64,000 bases of DNA, taken from assembly GCA_050296515.1 (NCBI GenBank), contig JBNKRJ010000052.1, positions 1-64,000 on the forward strand, read 5' to 3'. Shown here piece by piece: positions 8,719 to 17,044 of this stretch. The position numbers and the translations under genes were made by a program. The notes beneath the pieces are model-generated. The model saw only the letters and a program-made list of their open reading frames with translations. It was not told the DNA's origin and did no database searches. The DNA is from NBLH01 sp050296515 (lineage in GTDB: Bacteria > Bacteroidota > Bacteroidia > Bacteroidales > NBLH01). The number at the start of each line of letters is the position of its first letter. Within the stretch, counting starts at the first letter, position 1.

Positions 8719-10146
8719 CTAATTTGCAAGCGTGGAGCCTATATCCTCAATTTCATCCAGTAGTTCAATCAGGTGCCGTTTTGTTGTTTTGGGGTTCATG
8801 ATTGTGGTTCTTAAATAAACCTTATTATTTATAGTGGTTTGAACAATATAAAAGTTTCCCTTTTCAAGTAGAACTTTTCTAATTTTATGGTTTAGTTTAT
8901 TTAAACTGATCTTTTCTGAATTTCTTAAATATCTAAAGCATAGTATGTTGGCACCTGGTTCTATAGCAAGCTCTAAATTGTCTCGTTTATTAATTAGTTC
9001 TGCAAATTCTTGGGCTAAATCATATAAGTAAGTTACGTTTTGGTCGAAAAGTTCAAATCCATAAGCATTTACAATAGTGTAAAACTTTAAACTCATCATT
9101 AACTTGGTGCATTCAAAGGTTCTTTTGCCGGAGTTGTACCATTCCTGATCTTCAGCTTTTTCCCATAAATACTGTGCTTTTTGGCTAAAGGTTTGGTAAG
9201 AATCCTGTCCCTTCCTGTACATCACAAGTGTTGAAAGAGCGGGATTCATCAGCATTTTATGTAAATCGATAACAATGGAATCAGCCCTGTTAATTCCATC
9301 AAGCAAGTACTTGTATTTGGATGAGAAAATTGCGCCTCCACCATGGGCTGCGTCAACATGAAACCAGAGGTTGTGCTTTTCACAAAAGTCAGCAATTTCA
9401 TTTAAATTATCGTAAGTTCCGGTGGCTGTTGAACATGCATTTCCAACAACTGCAAATACTTTTAAACCATCTCTTTGCGCCTGTTCATAATAGTTTTCAA
9501 GCACGCTTGTTTTCATTTTAAAGCTTTTATCAACTGGCACTTTTAGTATGCCTTTATCTCCCAGTCCCATTATTCTTGCTGCTCTGTCAACGGCATAGTG
9601 GGCTTCATCAGTAATAATAATAGCCAGCTTTTCCTGATGTCCGTTTTGCCATACATTATTTTCAGACTTAATCTGTCGCGCAGTGAGCAGGGCAGTGAGT
9701 GTGGCAAGTGTTCCGCCTGAAGTAAGTAAGCCGTAAGCCTTCTCATCAAATCCTGAATTTTGAGCAAATTGTTTCACAATCCACCTTTCAAGGGCATTTG
9801 CAGCTGGACCCATTTCATAAACAGCCATCCCGTTATTTAAAACAGAGCTTAATAATCCTGCAAGGGTACTGATGGGAACAGGAGCCGATACCTGGTGTCC
9901 TAAGTATTTTGGATGGTGAAGATGTATGGAATGTTGAATAATATCTTTAAAAAAATCATTAGTACTTGTATTCTTTTCAAGGTAATTTTCCCAGTATTTA
10001 TATTCTTCATCTGGATGATTCCAGTTAATGACTTTGCCCGTTTCATTTATCAGGGCATCATTCAGGTAGTCTGCAATCAAATCAACTAATTCATGTCCTG
10101 ATTTGCGAAATGATTCAGGATCATAGGCTTTGTTTAATAAATCCAT
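8719..10146 (-). CDS. Group II PLP-dependent amino acid decarboxylase
   Basis: 475 residues, the usual size for the aromatic-amino-acid/glutamate/2,4-diaminobutyrate decarboxylase family. Conserved features are the substrate-side HHPKYLGHQ near residue 78, His183 that stacks on PLP (DEAHYAV), Asp265 that contacts the pyridine N (HVDAAHGGG) and the Schiff-base Lys297 in IDLHKML. The reaction is removal of the alpha-carboxylate from an L-amino acid, releasing CO2 and an amine. The substrate cannot be decided from these motifs; similarity in feel to DABA and aromatic decarboxylases is noted. No diaminobutyrate aminotransferase or transporter partner is adjacent. The gene appears monocistronic. 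Confidence 0.9.
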   Translation of the reverse strand: MDLLNKAYDPESFRKSGHELVDLIADYLNDALINETGKVINWNHPDEEYKYWENYLEKNTSTNDFFKDIIQHSIHLHHPKYLGHQVSAPVPISTLAGLLSSVLNNGMAVYEMGPAANALERWIVKQFAQNSGFDEKAYGLLTSGGTLATLTALLTARQIKSENNVWQNGHQEKLAIIITDEAHYAVDRAARIMGLGDKGILKVPVDKSFKMKTSVLENYYEQAQRDGLKVFAVVGNACSTATGTYDNLNEIADFCEKHNLWFHVDAAHGGGAIFSSKYKYLLDGINRADSIVIDLHKMLMNPALSTLVMYRKGQDSYQTFSQKAQYLWEKAEDQEWYNSGKRTFECTKLMMSLKFYTIVNAYGFELFDQNVTYLYDLAQEFAELINKRDNLELAIEPGANILCFRYLRNSEKISLNKLNHKIRKVLLEKGNFYIVQTTINNKVYLRTTIMNPKTTKRHLIELLDEIEDIGSTLAN

Positions 10147-10398
10147 TAGGTTTGTTTTTGCTGAAAATTATACAAAATCTGGTTTTATTCCAACTAAAGA
10201 GTAACTGGAAGATTTAATAGCGAAATGATAAGAAAATAATGCTATGGTTCAAAATAGTAATGATTTATTTATATAGATTCTAACAGCTTAATACTAAGGT
10301 TATTTGTCATTTGACATTAATTGTCTGTCGAAAACATGACTATTGACCATTGCCTAATGACTTATATCTCATTTCAGGGATTTTATCCTAATAAATCA

Positions 10399-10687
10399 TT
10401 ACAAAATTAAACCAGAGCCGAAAATAATTATATGATCCCCATCTTTTTTAATTGATTGAATAAGGTTCTTGTTCGAATTCAATTCCTTTTTCCTTTATTT
10501 TTTCAACTTGCTTGTTAAGGTTTTTACATTCAAAGTAAGCATATATTCCTTCTTCTTTTGGTAATTCCTTCTTTTGATGGAGTGAAAAAGTCGAATTACC
10601 ATCCAAACATTCAAATCTTGCGTAATGTGGTAACAATTCCACAATCAGTTTAAGTCCTAATTTTTCATAAAAAGGAATTGATTTTGT
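10399..10687 (-). pseudogene. Glyoxalase/bleomycin-resistance (VOC) remnant
   Basis: The minus-strand frame reads TKSIPFYEKLGLKLIVE, then ARFECLDGNSTFSLHQ and CKNLNKQVEKIKEKGIEFEQEP, a typical VOC-domain path. It lacks the usual first strand before the IxKSxxFYxxLG motif, because the frame is unrelated sequence beyond 10687. Near the end the frame stops after EPYSIN, while the next frame continues GDHIIIFGSGLIL, which matches the usual DPDGHxIIIY end of the family. About ten residues around this junction are missing. So the gene has lost its N-terminus and carries a small internal deletion with frameshift; a 64-residue open frame (10448-10642) is all that stays open. Confidence 0.75.
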
Positions 10688-10915
10688 TATACCGAACCGC
10701 TGTTTGTATTTGGTTTGCTTCGCAAGCTTGCAACCCAGAACTACCAGTCGATCGGCATATACAAAGCCATTTTAAAATTTCAATTTACAATTTTTCAAAC
10801 TGGCTTAGTATAAATCCAATGAGGGAACAGTTATTTGGTTTAAGTTCATGTTTTATTAAGTTGTTCTCATTTTATCAAACGGCCAACTAAATTGTCAGTA
10901 TCTTTCAACCAGGTG

Positions 10916-12028
10916 CTAATTTAAATCATATGTATTCAATACAGCCTTCCATGCTATCCCTTCCAATTCTCTCATCATTAGTGTATTAATTGTGTCTGTT
11001 AAATCAGAGTTTTTAGGTAAAGCAAAACTATAATAATCAGTAGCCAGCTTATATGGCAAGATACATAGCTTATCATTCATTTGTTCGGTAAAGATCATGT
11101 ACGTTAAAATGGGTTCATCCATTACAAATGCTTTAATTTCATTGTTTTGTACAGAAATAAGACCTTCTGAAAGTGTTTTATAATCGTTCCTTGCAATTGG
11201 GATATGATTTTTGTTCAAAAACGTCTCGCAACTGGTTCCCTCAATTGTTCCAACTTTTATTCTTTGCAGGGAATTAATTGAATTAATGTTGAGATTGATT
11301 TTTCTTGTTGTTAAATCAGATGCAGTATTTCCAATTAATAAAGAAATTGTGATAATTGCTGCAAACATCCAGAATACACCCAAAATTCGCCCACCGACCG
11401 AACGGGGAGAATGGGTTGCCGGGCCAATAGTTGACAAAATGGTAGAAGCCCACCAGATTCCATCGCCAATACCATTTATATCTTGTCTAAACTCATCAGA
11501 GTTATTCTTCCTTTCAAGCAACCATATTATTACCCCAACAATTACAATTACCAAAATGATAATAACTAATATAATTATATTCCTTTTTGTCAGGAATTTA
11601 CCCAGATAAGCGGCAATTGAATCATCAGGAACAATCTGTGCAGCAATGGCAAGGTTTGAAGTGTAAAATGGTTGTGTGAAATCAAGCCGTTGAATACGTT
11701 CACTTGTAACTGTCAGTGGGTTGATGCTAATATCCAATTTACCAGACTCAACATCGGCCAGCATATTTTTTATTTCATTTTGTTTATAAACCTTGTATTC
11801 ATAACCAACTCCCAGTTTTTGGCTAATCATAGACCATAAATCCACACTAACCCCACTGTATTTACCATCAAGATTTTCGATAATAAATGGGGGTGAAACC
11901 TTGATACCAACCATCAGCTTTTTGCCTGATTTTTCTCCATCTGACCTGTTTTTTTGTGAAAAAAGAAAATTGTTGAAACAAAATATGAGCTGCAGTATTA
12001 TTAAAAGAAACGTAATTTTAAATTTCAT
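10916..12028 (-). CDS. Bacterial ionotropic glutamate receptor-like channel
   Basis: 370 residues arranged like the cyanobacterial GluR0: signal peptide (1-24), ligand-binding half S1 (about 37-135, with PLTVTSERIQRLDFTQPF including Arg111 that in the family holds the ligand alpha-carboxylate), membrane helix M1 (150-171), re-entrant pore loop (190-205, GIWWASTILSTIG), membrane helix M2 (215-234) and ligand-binding half S2 (about 250-370, with VMDEPIL). It should form a ligand-gated cation channel in the inner membrane. The filter reads TIGPATHSP instead of the K+ channel TVGYGD, so selectivity may differ. The ligand is unknown. The gene is alone, with a long 5' intergenic region. Confidence 0.85.
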   Translation of the reverse strand: MKFKITFLLIILQLIFCFNNFLFSQKNRSDGEKSGKKLMVGIKVSPPFIIENLDGKYSGVSVDLWSMISQKLGVGYEYKVYKQNEIKNMLADVESGKLDISINPLTVTSERIQRLDFTQPFYTSNLAIAAQIVPDDSIAAYLGKFLTKRNIIILVIIILVIVIVGVIIWLLERKNNSDEFRQDINGIGDGIWWASTILSTIGPATHSPRSVGGRILGVFWMFAAIITISLLIGNTASDLTTRKINLNINSINSLQRIKVGTIEGTSCETFLNKNHIPIARNDYKTLSEGLISVQNNEIKAFVMDEPILTYMIFTEQMNDKLCILPYKLATDYYSFALPKNSDLTDTINTLMMRELEGIAWKAVLNTYDLN

Positions 12029-12490
12029 CTTAAATAAATTAATAACAAATAAAAGTTGGCAATTATGAACACAGATACAATTTAAGTAAAAATTAAAACA
12101 ATATGCAGGAAAAGCATGAATTTTTAGCTAATAATGAGGATTTATCTTTTTTCTAATATTTTTTCTTTTAACCTTTTCAATCAGGATTTGGCGGTGTTTA
12201 GCAATGTTTTTAGCTTTCAATCTTACTGAAAGGGCAGAGGTAAAAAGAAGGAAGTAATATAACGTTGAAATGATTTGCTTCCAGCCATCTGCCGCCAACC
12301 AAAAAGCTCCTTTATAACTTCATCCTGGCGTGTAACTTTCAAAAGCTCGAAACAACCCGCTCCACACCAGGTTTCCGCCAAAAATGCAATATTAACAGTT
12401 CTGGTGACAAACATTAGTTCTTAATGACCGCCATTAGAAATTAATGCCTAATGACTTTTTGGGGATAAAGATTTCAATAACAGGTATTTT
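12029..12490. other. Intergenic region with repeat traces
   Basis: 462 bp between the channel gene and the ankyrin operon. It contains a possible transposase remnant (12223-12414) and, at 12421-12462, TTAATGACC ... CCTAATGAC, a member of the TAATGAC-rich repeats found elsewhere in the window. Nothing else is supported. Confidence 0.4.
12223..12414 (-). pseudogene. Possible transposase N-terminal remnant
   Basis: A 63-codon open frame reads FELLKVTRQDEVIKELFGWRQ then a short Phe/Arg segment (SFQRYITSFF). The spacing resembles the N-terminal region of IS1380/IS4-type DDE transposases, in which a D-x-x-x-x-x-LG(W) motif precedes a T/SxxRFxxxF segment. No DDE catalytic part follows on either side and no terminal repeats were seen. 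It could equally be a chance open frame. Confidence 0.3.
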
Positions 12491-13669
12491 TTACATCTTC
12501 TTTTCTAAATATCCATTAATGGATGCTTTAATTGAATCGTTTGCAACATCAATAGCGGTGAATCCATATGCTGATTTTATTTCTAAATCGGGCGAATAAT
12601 CAAGTAACATTTTAACAAAAGCCAAGTTGCCATAAATGCTTGCCCATATTAATGGGCTATGATTATTTATACCATCACATTGGTTGATTAAAGCGCCCTT
12701 TTCAATAAGCATTTTACCAATTTCAGCATTTCCGCCTATTGAGCAGGCAATTAATGGGGTTAATTTATAAACTGAATCGCTTAAGTTGGTATTGGCATCT
12801 TTTGCCAACAAATATTTTACGATATTTTCATAACCAAAACGCGCTGCAAAGGCTAAAGGGGTTTGACCTACAGGATTTGCGACATTAATTTTTGCGCCAT
12901 TGTCAACTAAATACTTTACTATTTCAAAATTACCATTTTTAGCAGTAATTGAAATAATTGGCGTACCTGATTCATCGCGCTGATTTACCAACTGTTTATT
13001 AGATGAAATAATTACCCTGGTTTGCTGAAAATTTGAATCTTTGACGGCTTTGACAATTTGTTTTGCCAGTGTATCTGTTTTATTAATTATGATTTCGCTG
13101 TCAATCAACAAATCTACAATATTATAGTTCCATTCTTTAAGCGCAACAAACATGGTGTTGGGTGAGTGTATACTTTTTAAATTAGTTTTGGCACCATATT
13201 TTAGAAAAAGTGCCGTCATTTCTTCCTGCCCCCAATAGGCAGACCAATTGATGGCAGGATCGCCGTTTTTATCAACAATATTGACATCGGCATGATTCTC
13301 CAAAAGCAATTTTGCAACAGCAAGCTGGTTTTTGTTGGTGCTTTCCATCAAAGGAGTGCTCATATATTCATCATTGGCCTGAATATCAGGGTTTGCCCCA
13401 TTCTTTAATAAAAACCTAACAGCCTCGGCATTTTGGCTTTTTATGGCAATGTGCAACAATGGGAGACTGCTATCGGGAGAAAAATTAAAATTCTCCATAC
13501 CTTTTACCAGGTTGAGTGAATCATTTCTATTATTCTCTATCAGACTAACAAATTGCCTGTATTTCGAGATTTCGGCTTTTACCTTTTCTCCTTCAGTTTG
13601 TTGGCTGTTAACACACGCTGTTAACGTCAAATATACAGTGATACAATTGATTAATATTTTTCTCATCAT
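12491..13669 (-). CDS. Ankyrin-repeat lipoprotein
   Basis: 392 residues. A lipoprotein signal ends at Cys19 (LTLTAC). From about residue 68 to the end run roughly nine ankyrin repeats, with canonical units such as PLLHIAIKSQNAEAVRFLL, TPLMESTNKNQLAVAKLLLE and TPLAFAARFGYENIVKYLL. Ankyrin stacks mediate protein binding; here the protein should be tethered in the periplasm or outer membrane. It is the last gene of a three-gene unit: its start overlaps the stop of the small upstream gene by 4 bases (ATGA). Partner unknown. Another, broken ankyrin gene lies 1 kb upstream, so the locus may be an expanded ankyrin family. Confidence 0.9.
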   Translation of the reverse strand: MMRKILINCITVYLTLTACVNSQQTEGEKVKAEISKYRQFVSLIENNRNDSLNLVKGMENFNFSPDSSLPLLHIAIKSQNAEAVRFLLKNGANPDIQANDEYMSTPLMESTNKNQLAVAKLLLENHADVNIVDKNGDPAINWSAYWGQEEMTALFLKYGAKTNLKSIHSPNTMFVALKEWNYNIVDLLIDSEIIINKTDTLAKQIVKAVKDSNFQQTRVIISSNKQLVNQRDESGTPIISITAKNGNFEIVKYLVDNGAKINVANPVGQTPLAFAARFGYENIVKYLLAKDANTNLSDSVYKLTPLIACSIGGNAEIGKMLIEKGALINQCDGINNHSPLIWASIYGNLAFVKMLLDYSPDLEIKSAYGFTAIDVANDSIKASINGYLEKKM

Positions 13670-13956
13670 TTAAGTTTTAATTGTTGTGGACTGGTTTTAG
13701 TTACTCTTTCTATAATTTCCCTGGCTTCAAGATCAAGTTTAACAGTTACAATGTACCAGGTAACTTTACCATCGAATTTATTGGTCAGCTCATTTGCTGC
13801 TGTTTCAACAAGCTTATTAAATGTTATTACTTTATGCTTTGTAATAGTATCTATTATAAACGACTTTATTAGTTCGTATTTTGTTTTTGAAATGTTTACC
13901 CCTTTTTTACCTAGCGGATGGAGGGTTAATATTTTTTCTTCAGTTTGTTTTTTCAT
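13666..13956 (-). CDS. Small conserved protein, DUF6958-like
   Basis: 96 residues, cytoplasmic and basic. The pattern EKILTLHPLGKKGVNISKTKYELIKSFI, then FDGKVTWYIVTVKLDLEAREIIERV resembles small winged-helix-like proteins that I associate with DUF6958; I am not sure of the family number. The C-terminal VKLDLEARGxIE-like segment suggests a nucleic-acid-binding or dimerising helix. The gene overlaps the upstream membrane protein gene by 17 bases and the downstream ankyrin lipoprotein gene by 4, so the three are translationally coupled. Confidence 0.8.
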   Translation of the reverse strand: MKKQTEEKILTLHPLGKKGVNISKTKYELIKSFIIDTITKHKVITFNKLVETAANELTNKFDGKVTWYIVTVKLDLEAREIIERVTKTSPQQLKLK

Positions 13957-14530
13957 GGTTTAATGTATTTGGTTTAAAAGAATATAATCCCAGAAATATG
14001 CCTAAAATCGCAAAAGAAATAAGCGTATCAAAAACCTCTGTCAGAATATATTGTAGTGGAAACATATACCACACCATTTGTGGAAAGTCGCGTGCAAAAC
14101 TAATTAATATGCCAATAGCTAAAGATATGATAATAATGTTTTTAGAACTTTTGTTTTCAATTTTAGTGAGTATAAACAGAAGCATTAGCACAGTTAGCAG
14201 ATTGAAAAATAAATTGGCCAAAAACGATTGTGGGCTAAATAAACTTGTTTCGCCAGATTTATAGACCATTAATGTGATTCTTGGGCCCCTTTTTACTTTT
14301 TCTTTAATCATTTCCCACTTTTCGGGTGAATTATTTTCAGGTAAACCCGGATAATGGTATACACCATCCTGCTGCAGGTTTTGTTTTAACAAATCTGTAT
14401 TTAAAGCCTGTTCCGGAATGTTTTTTAATGTATTGGAATGAAAAGGTAGCACCATCCACGAAATTGCATTCCAGATGAAAAGGATTAATGTTCCGATAAT
14501 TACAGAAATAAGAATAGTTTTTGTTTTCAT
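13940..14530 (-). CDS. Hypothetical inner-membrane protein
   Basis: 196 residues. One membrane segment at the N-terminus (about 6-28), a periplasmic or extracellular loop of ~75 residues containing YHYPGLPENNSPEKW and RGPRITLMVY, then three hydrophobic segments (about 105-120, 132-150 and 163-185). I do not recognise a motif with known function. It is the first gene of the three-gene unit with the DUF6958-like and ankyrin lipoprotein genes. The dispersed repeat at 14562-14715 sits right upstream, where its promoter would be expected. Confidence 0.8.
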   Translation of the reverse strand: MKTKTILISVIIGTLILFIWNAISWMVLPFHSNTLKNIPEQALNTDLLKQNLQQDGVYHYPGLPENNSPEKWEMIKEKVKRGPRITLMVYKSGETSLFSPQSFLANLFFNLLTVLMLLFILTKIENKSSKNIIIISLAIGILISFARDFPQMVWYMFPLQYILTEVFDTLISFAILGIFLGLYSFKPNTLNHEKTN

Positions 14531-14561
14531 ATTGTTTAAGTTAATTGGTTTTGGTTTTATT

Positions 14562-14715
14562 ATTTCACTTGTTTAAATTTTAGTTAAGTTGTTGATATTT
14601 ATTCACTTTTCTTAAACTATTTACATGGAGTTCATGAGCTTGCTTCGCAAGGTTAAACATATTCTTTTGTAAAGCGATTATTCGCTTCGCTCATGAGATC
14701 ACTTTGTTAAGTTAA
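14562..14715. repeat. 154-bp dispersed hairpin repeat, copy A
   Basis: An inverted copy lies at 55661-55813 with only about six mismatches. Inside, TTCATGAGC (from 14631) pairs with GCTCATGA (near 14690) as an outer stem enclosing two small hairpins, CTTGC-TTC-GCAAG and AGCGA-TTAT-TCGCT, a three-way-junction shape typical of REP/MITE-like elements. It fills nearly the whole gap between a pseudogene stop (14719) and the start at 14530. No open frame or IS terminus seen. Confidence 0.9.
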
Positions 14716-14718
14716 ATT

Positions 14719-15958
14719 CTATATAAATCCCTCTATGAGGGTTTCACCTGTTTTTAAGCGCATAAACAATCTGTGGAAACTCTGGCGCGAATCATCAGTA
14801 TTTACGCTTATTTCGTAAGTGCTTGCATCGCCTAAATCTTTAATTTTAATTAGATGAATTCCAAATTGTTGCTCATCTCCTTCAATTTTCGCTATTATAT
14901 TTATATCGCCTAAAAAACGGATTGGCACCTCATCCCCGGCTCCATAAAAATGGTCACTGTACAGGCTGCCAAGATATAATCGGGCATAGATATTTTTACC
15001 TACCTGTAGTTTTGTCAAAAATTTTGAGATATTTGCAGCTTCAGATGGAATCTTTTCTGTTGAAAATGCAATCCGGTTGGCATATTTTTTATTGGTTGGA
15101 TCAGTTACTTTAGCCAATTTTGCTTCAAGGACTTTTTCAGTCAGGTATTTTTTTAATTCGCTGCCTTTTGGTGCCTCAGATAGGGCCGAAATCCAGAAAT
15201 TTCCTTTTTCTCCAACAGCAAGTATGTCTATCCGGGGGTATTTTTCAAATTCTTTAAACATAACAAGATTATTGTTTTGGGCCGCAATAATTGTTATGGG
15301 AAACTCGCTGCCCTTTGCTTAGCAGGTATTTTGTAATTTCAGTATTGTTTTGTTTAACACTACAATAAAGCGGGGTTTCAATTCCCTCGTGCACCTTCCT
15401 GTTAACATTTACATCGGCACCTTTTTCAACCAGGTATTGAACCATATTCAGGTTTTCGTCCTTAACGGCATTAAGAAGCGGGTTCTCCCAATCGTCAAAC
15501 CCGTTAATATCCGCCCCTTTTTCAAGTGCCTTATCAATCTGGGCCTTATCGCTTTTGTTAACCCCAAGTATTAAATAAACCAGCGGGTTTGAACCTGCAA
15601 ACTTCTCCTGGCACTGGTCTTTTAACGCTTTGTATTTTCCTTCCCACTTAGAGGCCTGCGGGCAATTATCTTTTTTGGCCTTTTCGATATAATTTTGGAA
15701 GTTCTGAAGATAGTTTTTAGCAGCATTTAAATTATCCTCATTTAAGTATTTTTCAATTGTAGTACACTGATTATCAATATTTTTAGCATGATTAATACAA
15801 ACTTTTGAAACTCCACCGGAAATATCGGTTTTCTCCTCTAATGTTTTAACCCCTTTCTGTACCTTTTTTTTAAGTTTTTCAAATTGTGCACTTGTATTTA
15901 CGGCACAAACACTAAAAAATAGTACCAGCACTGTTATTAATAATGCGTTTTTTTTCAT
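14719..15958 (-). pseudogene. Secreted ankyrin-repeat protein, frameshifted
   Basis: Two open frames, 15269-15958 (signal peptide 1-24 ending TSAQ, coiled helical region, ankyrin repeats from about 130) and 14719-15261, join smoothly if one G of AAAGGG near 15306 is removed. The text then runs LLSKGSEFPITIIAAQNNNL into MFKEFEKYP, an uninterrupted ankyrin helix pair. Without that, the first frame ends in the unrelated tail QRVSHNNYCGPKQ. The intact protein would have about 410 residues, with a C-terminal ~130-residue domain of unknown type. This is a one-base insertion, a sequencing error in a G run, or less likely programmed frameshifting. Confidence 0.8.
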
Positions 15959-16075
15959 AGTATTATATTGAAGTTTTTATTTTTTTGAAAAGATAATGAC
16001 CAGTTTATTTTAATAATTAATTAATGCTTAGCAGGATTTCTGAAATTGCAAACTCATTGAGAAAATATTCTCTTA

Positions 16076-16112
16076 AAAAAGATATCCTGCTCTGGGATTA
16101 GGATATCTTTTT
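16076..16112 (-). terminator. Terminator downstream of peptide genes
   Basis: A perfect 13-bp stem, AAAAAGATATCCT (16076-16088) with AGGATATCTTTTT (16100-16112), and an 11-nt loop. The A/T tracts at both ends suit termination on either strand; it lies 51 bp downstream of the last peptide gene (minus strand) and also faces nothing on the plus strand that needs termination. Confidence 0.8.
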
Positions 16113-16162
16113 ATATTAGATAGTTGATTGTTATAAAACAAGTATAACCAATCAACGTTTTA

Positions 16163-16312
16163 TTAGCCCGACCAAATAATATTACCTGAAAGATAGACAT
16201 TCTGTTTGGCCTCTTCAGTATCGCCCCCGCCTTTAATCTGATTCAGGTTTTCCTTTGTTAATACGACTAATTTTGGGGTTTTCGCACGCTTTGCGCTTTT
16301 TTTGTTTTTCAT
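16163..16312 (-). CDS. Double-glycine leader peptide (RiPP/bacteriocin-like) 1
   Basis: 49 residues, read directly from the sequence because it is below normal ORF cutoffs. The leader is MKNKKSAKRAKTPKLVVLTK followed by ENLNQIKGGG. The L-T-x-E-x-L-x-x-I/V-K-G-G pattern is the Bacteroidetes double-glycine leader, normally cut after GG by a C39-peptidase ABC transporter. The core is GDTEEAKQNVYLSGNIIWSG (or one residue shorter). The last residues YLSGNIIWSG parallel YLLGYAWTG in the neighbouring peptide. No Cys, so a lanthipeptide or disulphide is excluded for this one. It is 86 bp downstream of peptide 2 on the same strand and followed by a terminator. Role (signal or antibacterial) unknown. 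Confidence 0.8.
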   Translation of the reverse strand: MKNKKSAKRAKTPKLVVLTKENLNQIKGGGDTEEAKQNVYLSGNIIWSG

Positions 16313-16398
16313 ATTTTTTATTTTTAGTGAATAAATAAATTAATGACATTAATGTCATATTAACTCTTAAAAGAGCCTCTGCCTGTTTGCCAACCAGA

Positions 16399-16566
16399 TT
16401 AACCAGTCCAGGCGTAGCCCAAAAGATATGCATTTCCGACCAGCCCAAATCTGGAATCCTCTTCTACAAGAGTATCAGTACCTCCTTTAACTTTATCCAA
16501 ATCTTCTTTTGTTAGTTCAATGAACTTTTCTTGTTTTAATTGTTTGAATTCTTTTTTGTTTTTCAT
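16399..16566 (-). CDS. Double-glycine leader peptide (RiPP/bacteriocin-like) 2
   Basis: 55 residues. Leader MKNKKEFKQLKQEKFIELTK then EDLDKVKGG; the first five residues (MKNKK) and the LTKE(N/D)L spacing equal those of peptide 1. The core after GG is TDTLVEEDSRFGLVGNAYLL plus GYAWTG, acidic at first and ending in an aromatic Y-L-x-G-x-x-W-T-G tail. Both genes have the same length order, direction and tail, so they are paralogues kept together. A TAnnTTTG-like box lies ~50 bp upstream and a membrane AraC regulator gene is 479 bp upstream on the same strand. No modification enzyme or peptidase-transporter lies within the window next to it. Confidence 0.8.
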   Translation of the reverse strand: MKNKKEFKQLKQEKFIELTKEDLDKVKGGTDTLVEEDSRFGLVGNAYLLGYAWTG

Positions 16567-16617
16567 AAGTTAAAATTTAAATGAATTAATATTAAACAAG
16601 GATTATAACCTCATGAA

Positions 16618-16625
16618 CAAATGTA
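16618..16625 (-). promoter_or_regulatory. Putative -7 box for peptide genes
   Basis: On the minus strand this reads TACATTTG, matching TAnnTTTG. It would start transcription about 45 bases before the ATG of peptide 2 at 16566. No clear -33 TTTG is present, which would fit a promoter needing an activator. Confidence 0.4.
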
Positions 16626-16692
16626 AATTTCAAAACTTTGCATTTCGTCCACATTCAGGAAGTGGCACCATTTTTTTTTAAACCTGGAAATA

Positions 16693-16765
16693 ATTAACCC
16701 GGATTTGTCATTTGAAATATCCCGATAGTACAAATGACAACAGCCGTATGGCGTACCGGGTTAAT
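16693..16765. repeat. 73-bp nested inverted repeat
   Basis: Outer arms ATTAACCCGG (16693-16702) and CCGGGTTAAT (16756-16765) enclose inner arms TTTGTCATTTG and CAAATGACAA. The two levels of symmetry make a long hairpin or a small MITE. It lies upstream of the peptide genes, so it could also be an operator or an mRNA structure. No direct flanking duplication was obvious. Confidence 0.7.
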
Positions 16766-17044
16766 CCCTGCTTAGAAAATCTTCCTTTTCAATTTATTGA
16801 AATGATTAGATTTTCCTGGTTGTATTGTCATTTAGAAAAATTCTAATGCCAATTTTGGGATTATATTTTCAGATCTGTCTTATATGCTAAAATTCAATGG
16901 CAGAAGACATGTCCATTCATTTTATTCAAACCTAAGTTGAGAGGTTGGAGCAAGGAGAACAAGTGCTTTACTTATCCATCGGCTGATGGATCGATTGAGC
17001 GAAATTGTTCAACCTGGGTCAAAAATGGATATCAATATTGGGAA

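Larger units (their letters stand above)
16567..17044. other. Upstream region of peptide genes
   Basis: 478 bp between the AraC gene stop and the peptide genes, with the -7-like box (16618-16625) and the nested palindrome (16693-16765). A plus-strand open frame at 16937 runs into the AraC gene and is not credible. Confidence 0.5.

Noticed and set aside
16233..16448. 71-codon minus-strand ORF spanning both peptide genes
   Set aside because: It lies in a different frame over the two double-glycine peptides, whose leaders and tails are well conserved; its own translation has no family-like pattern.
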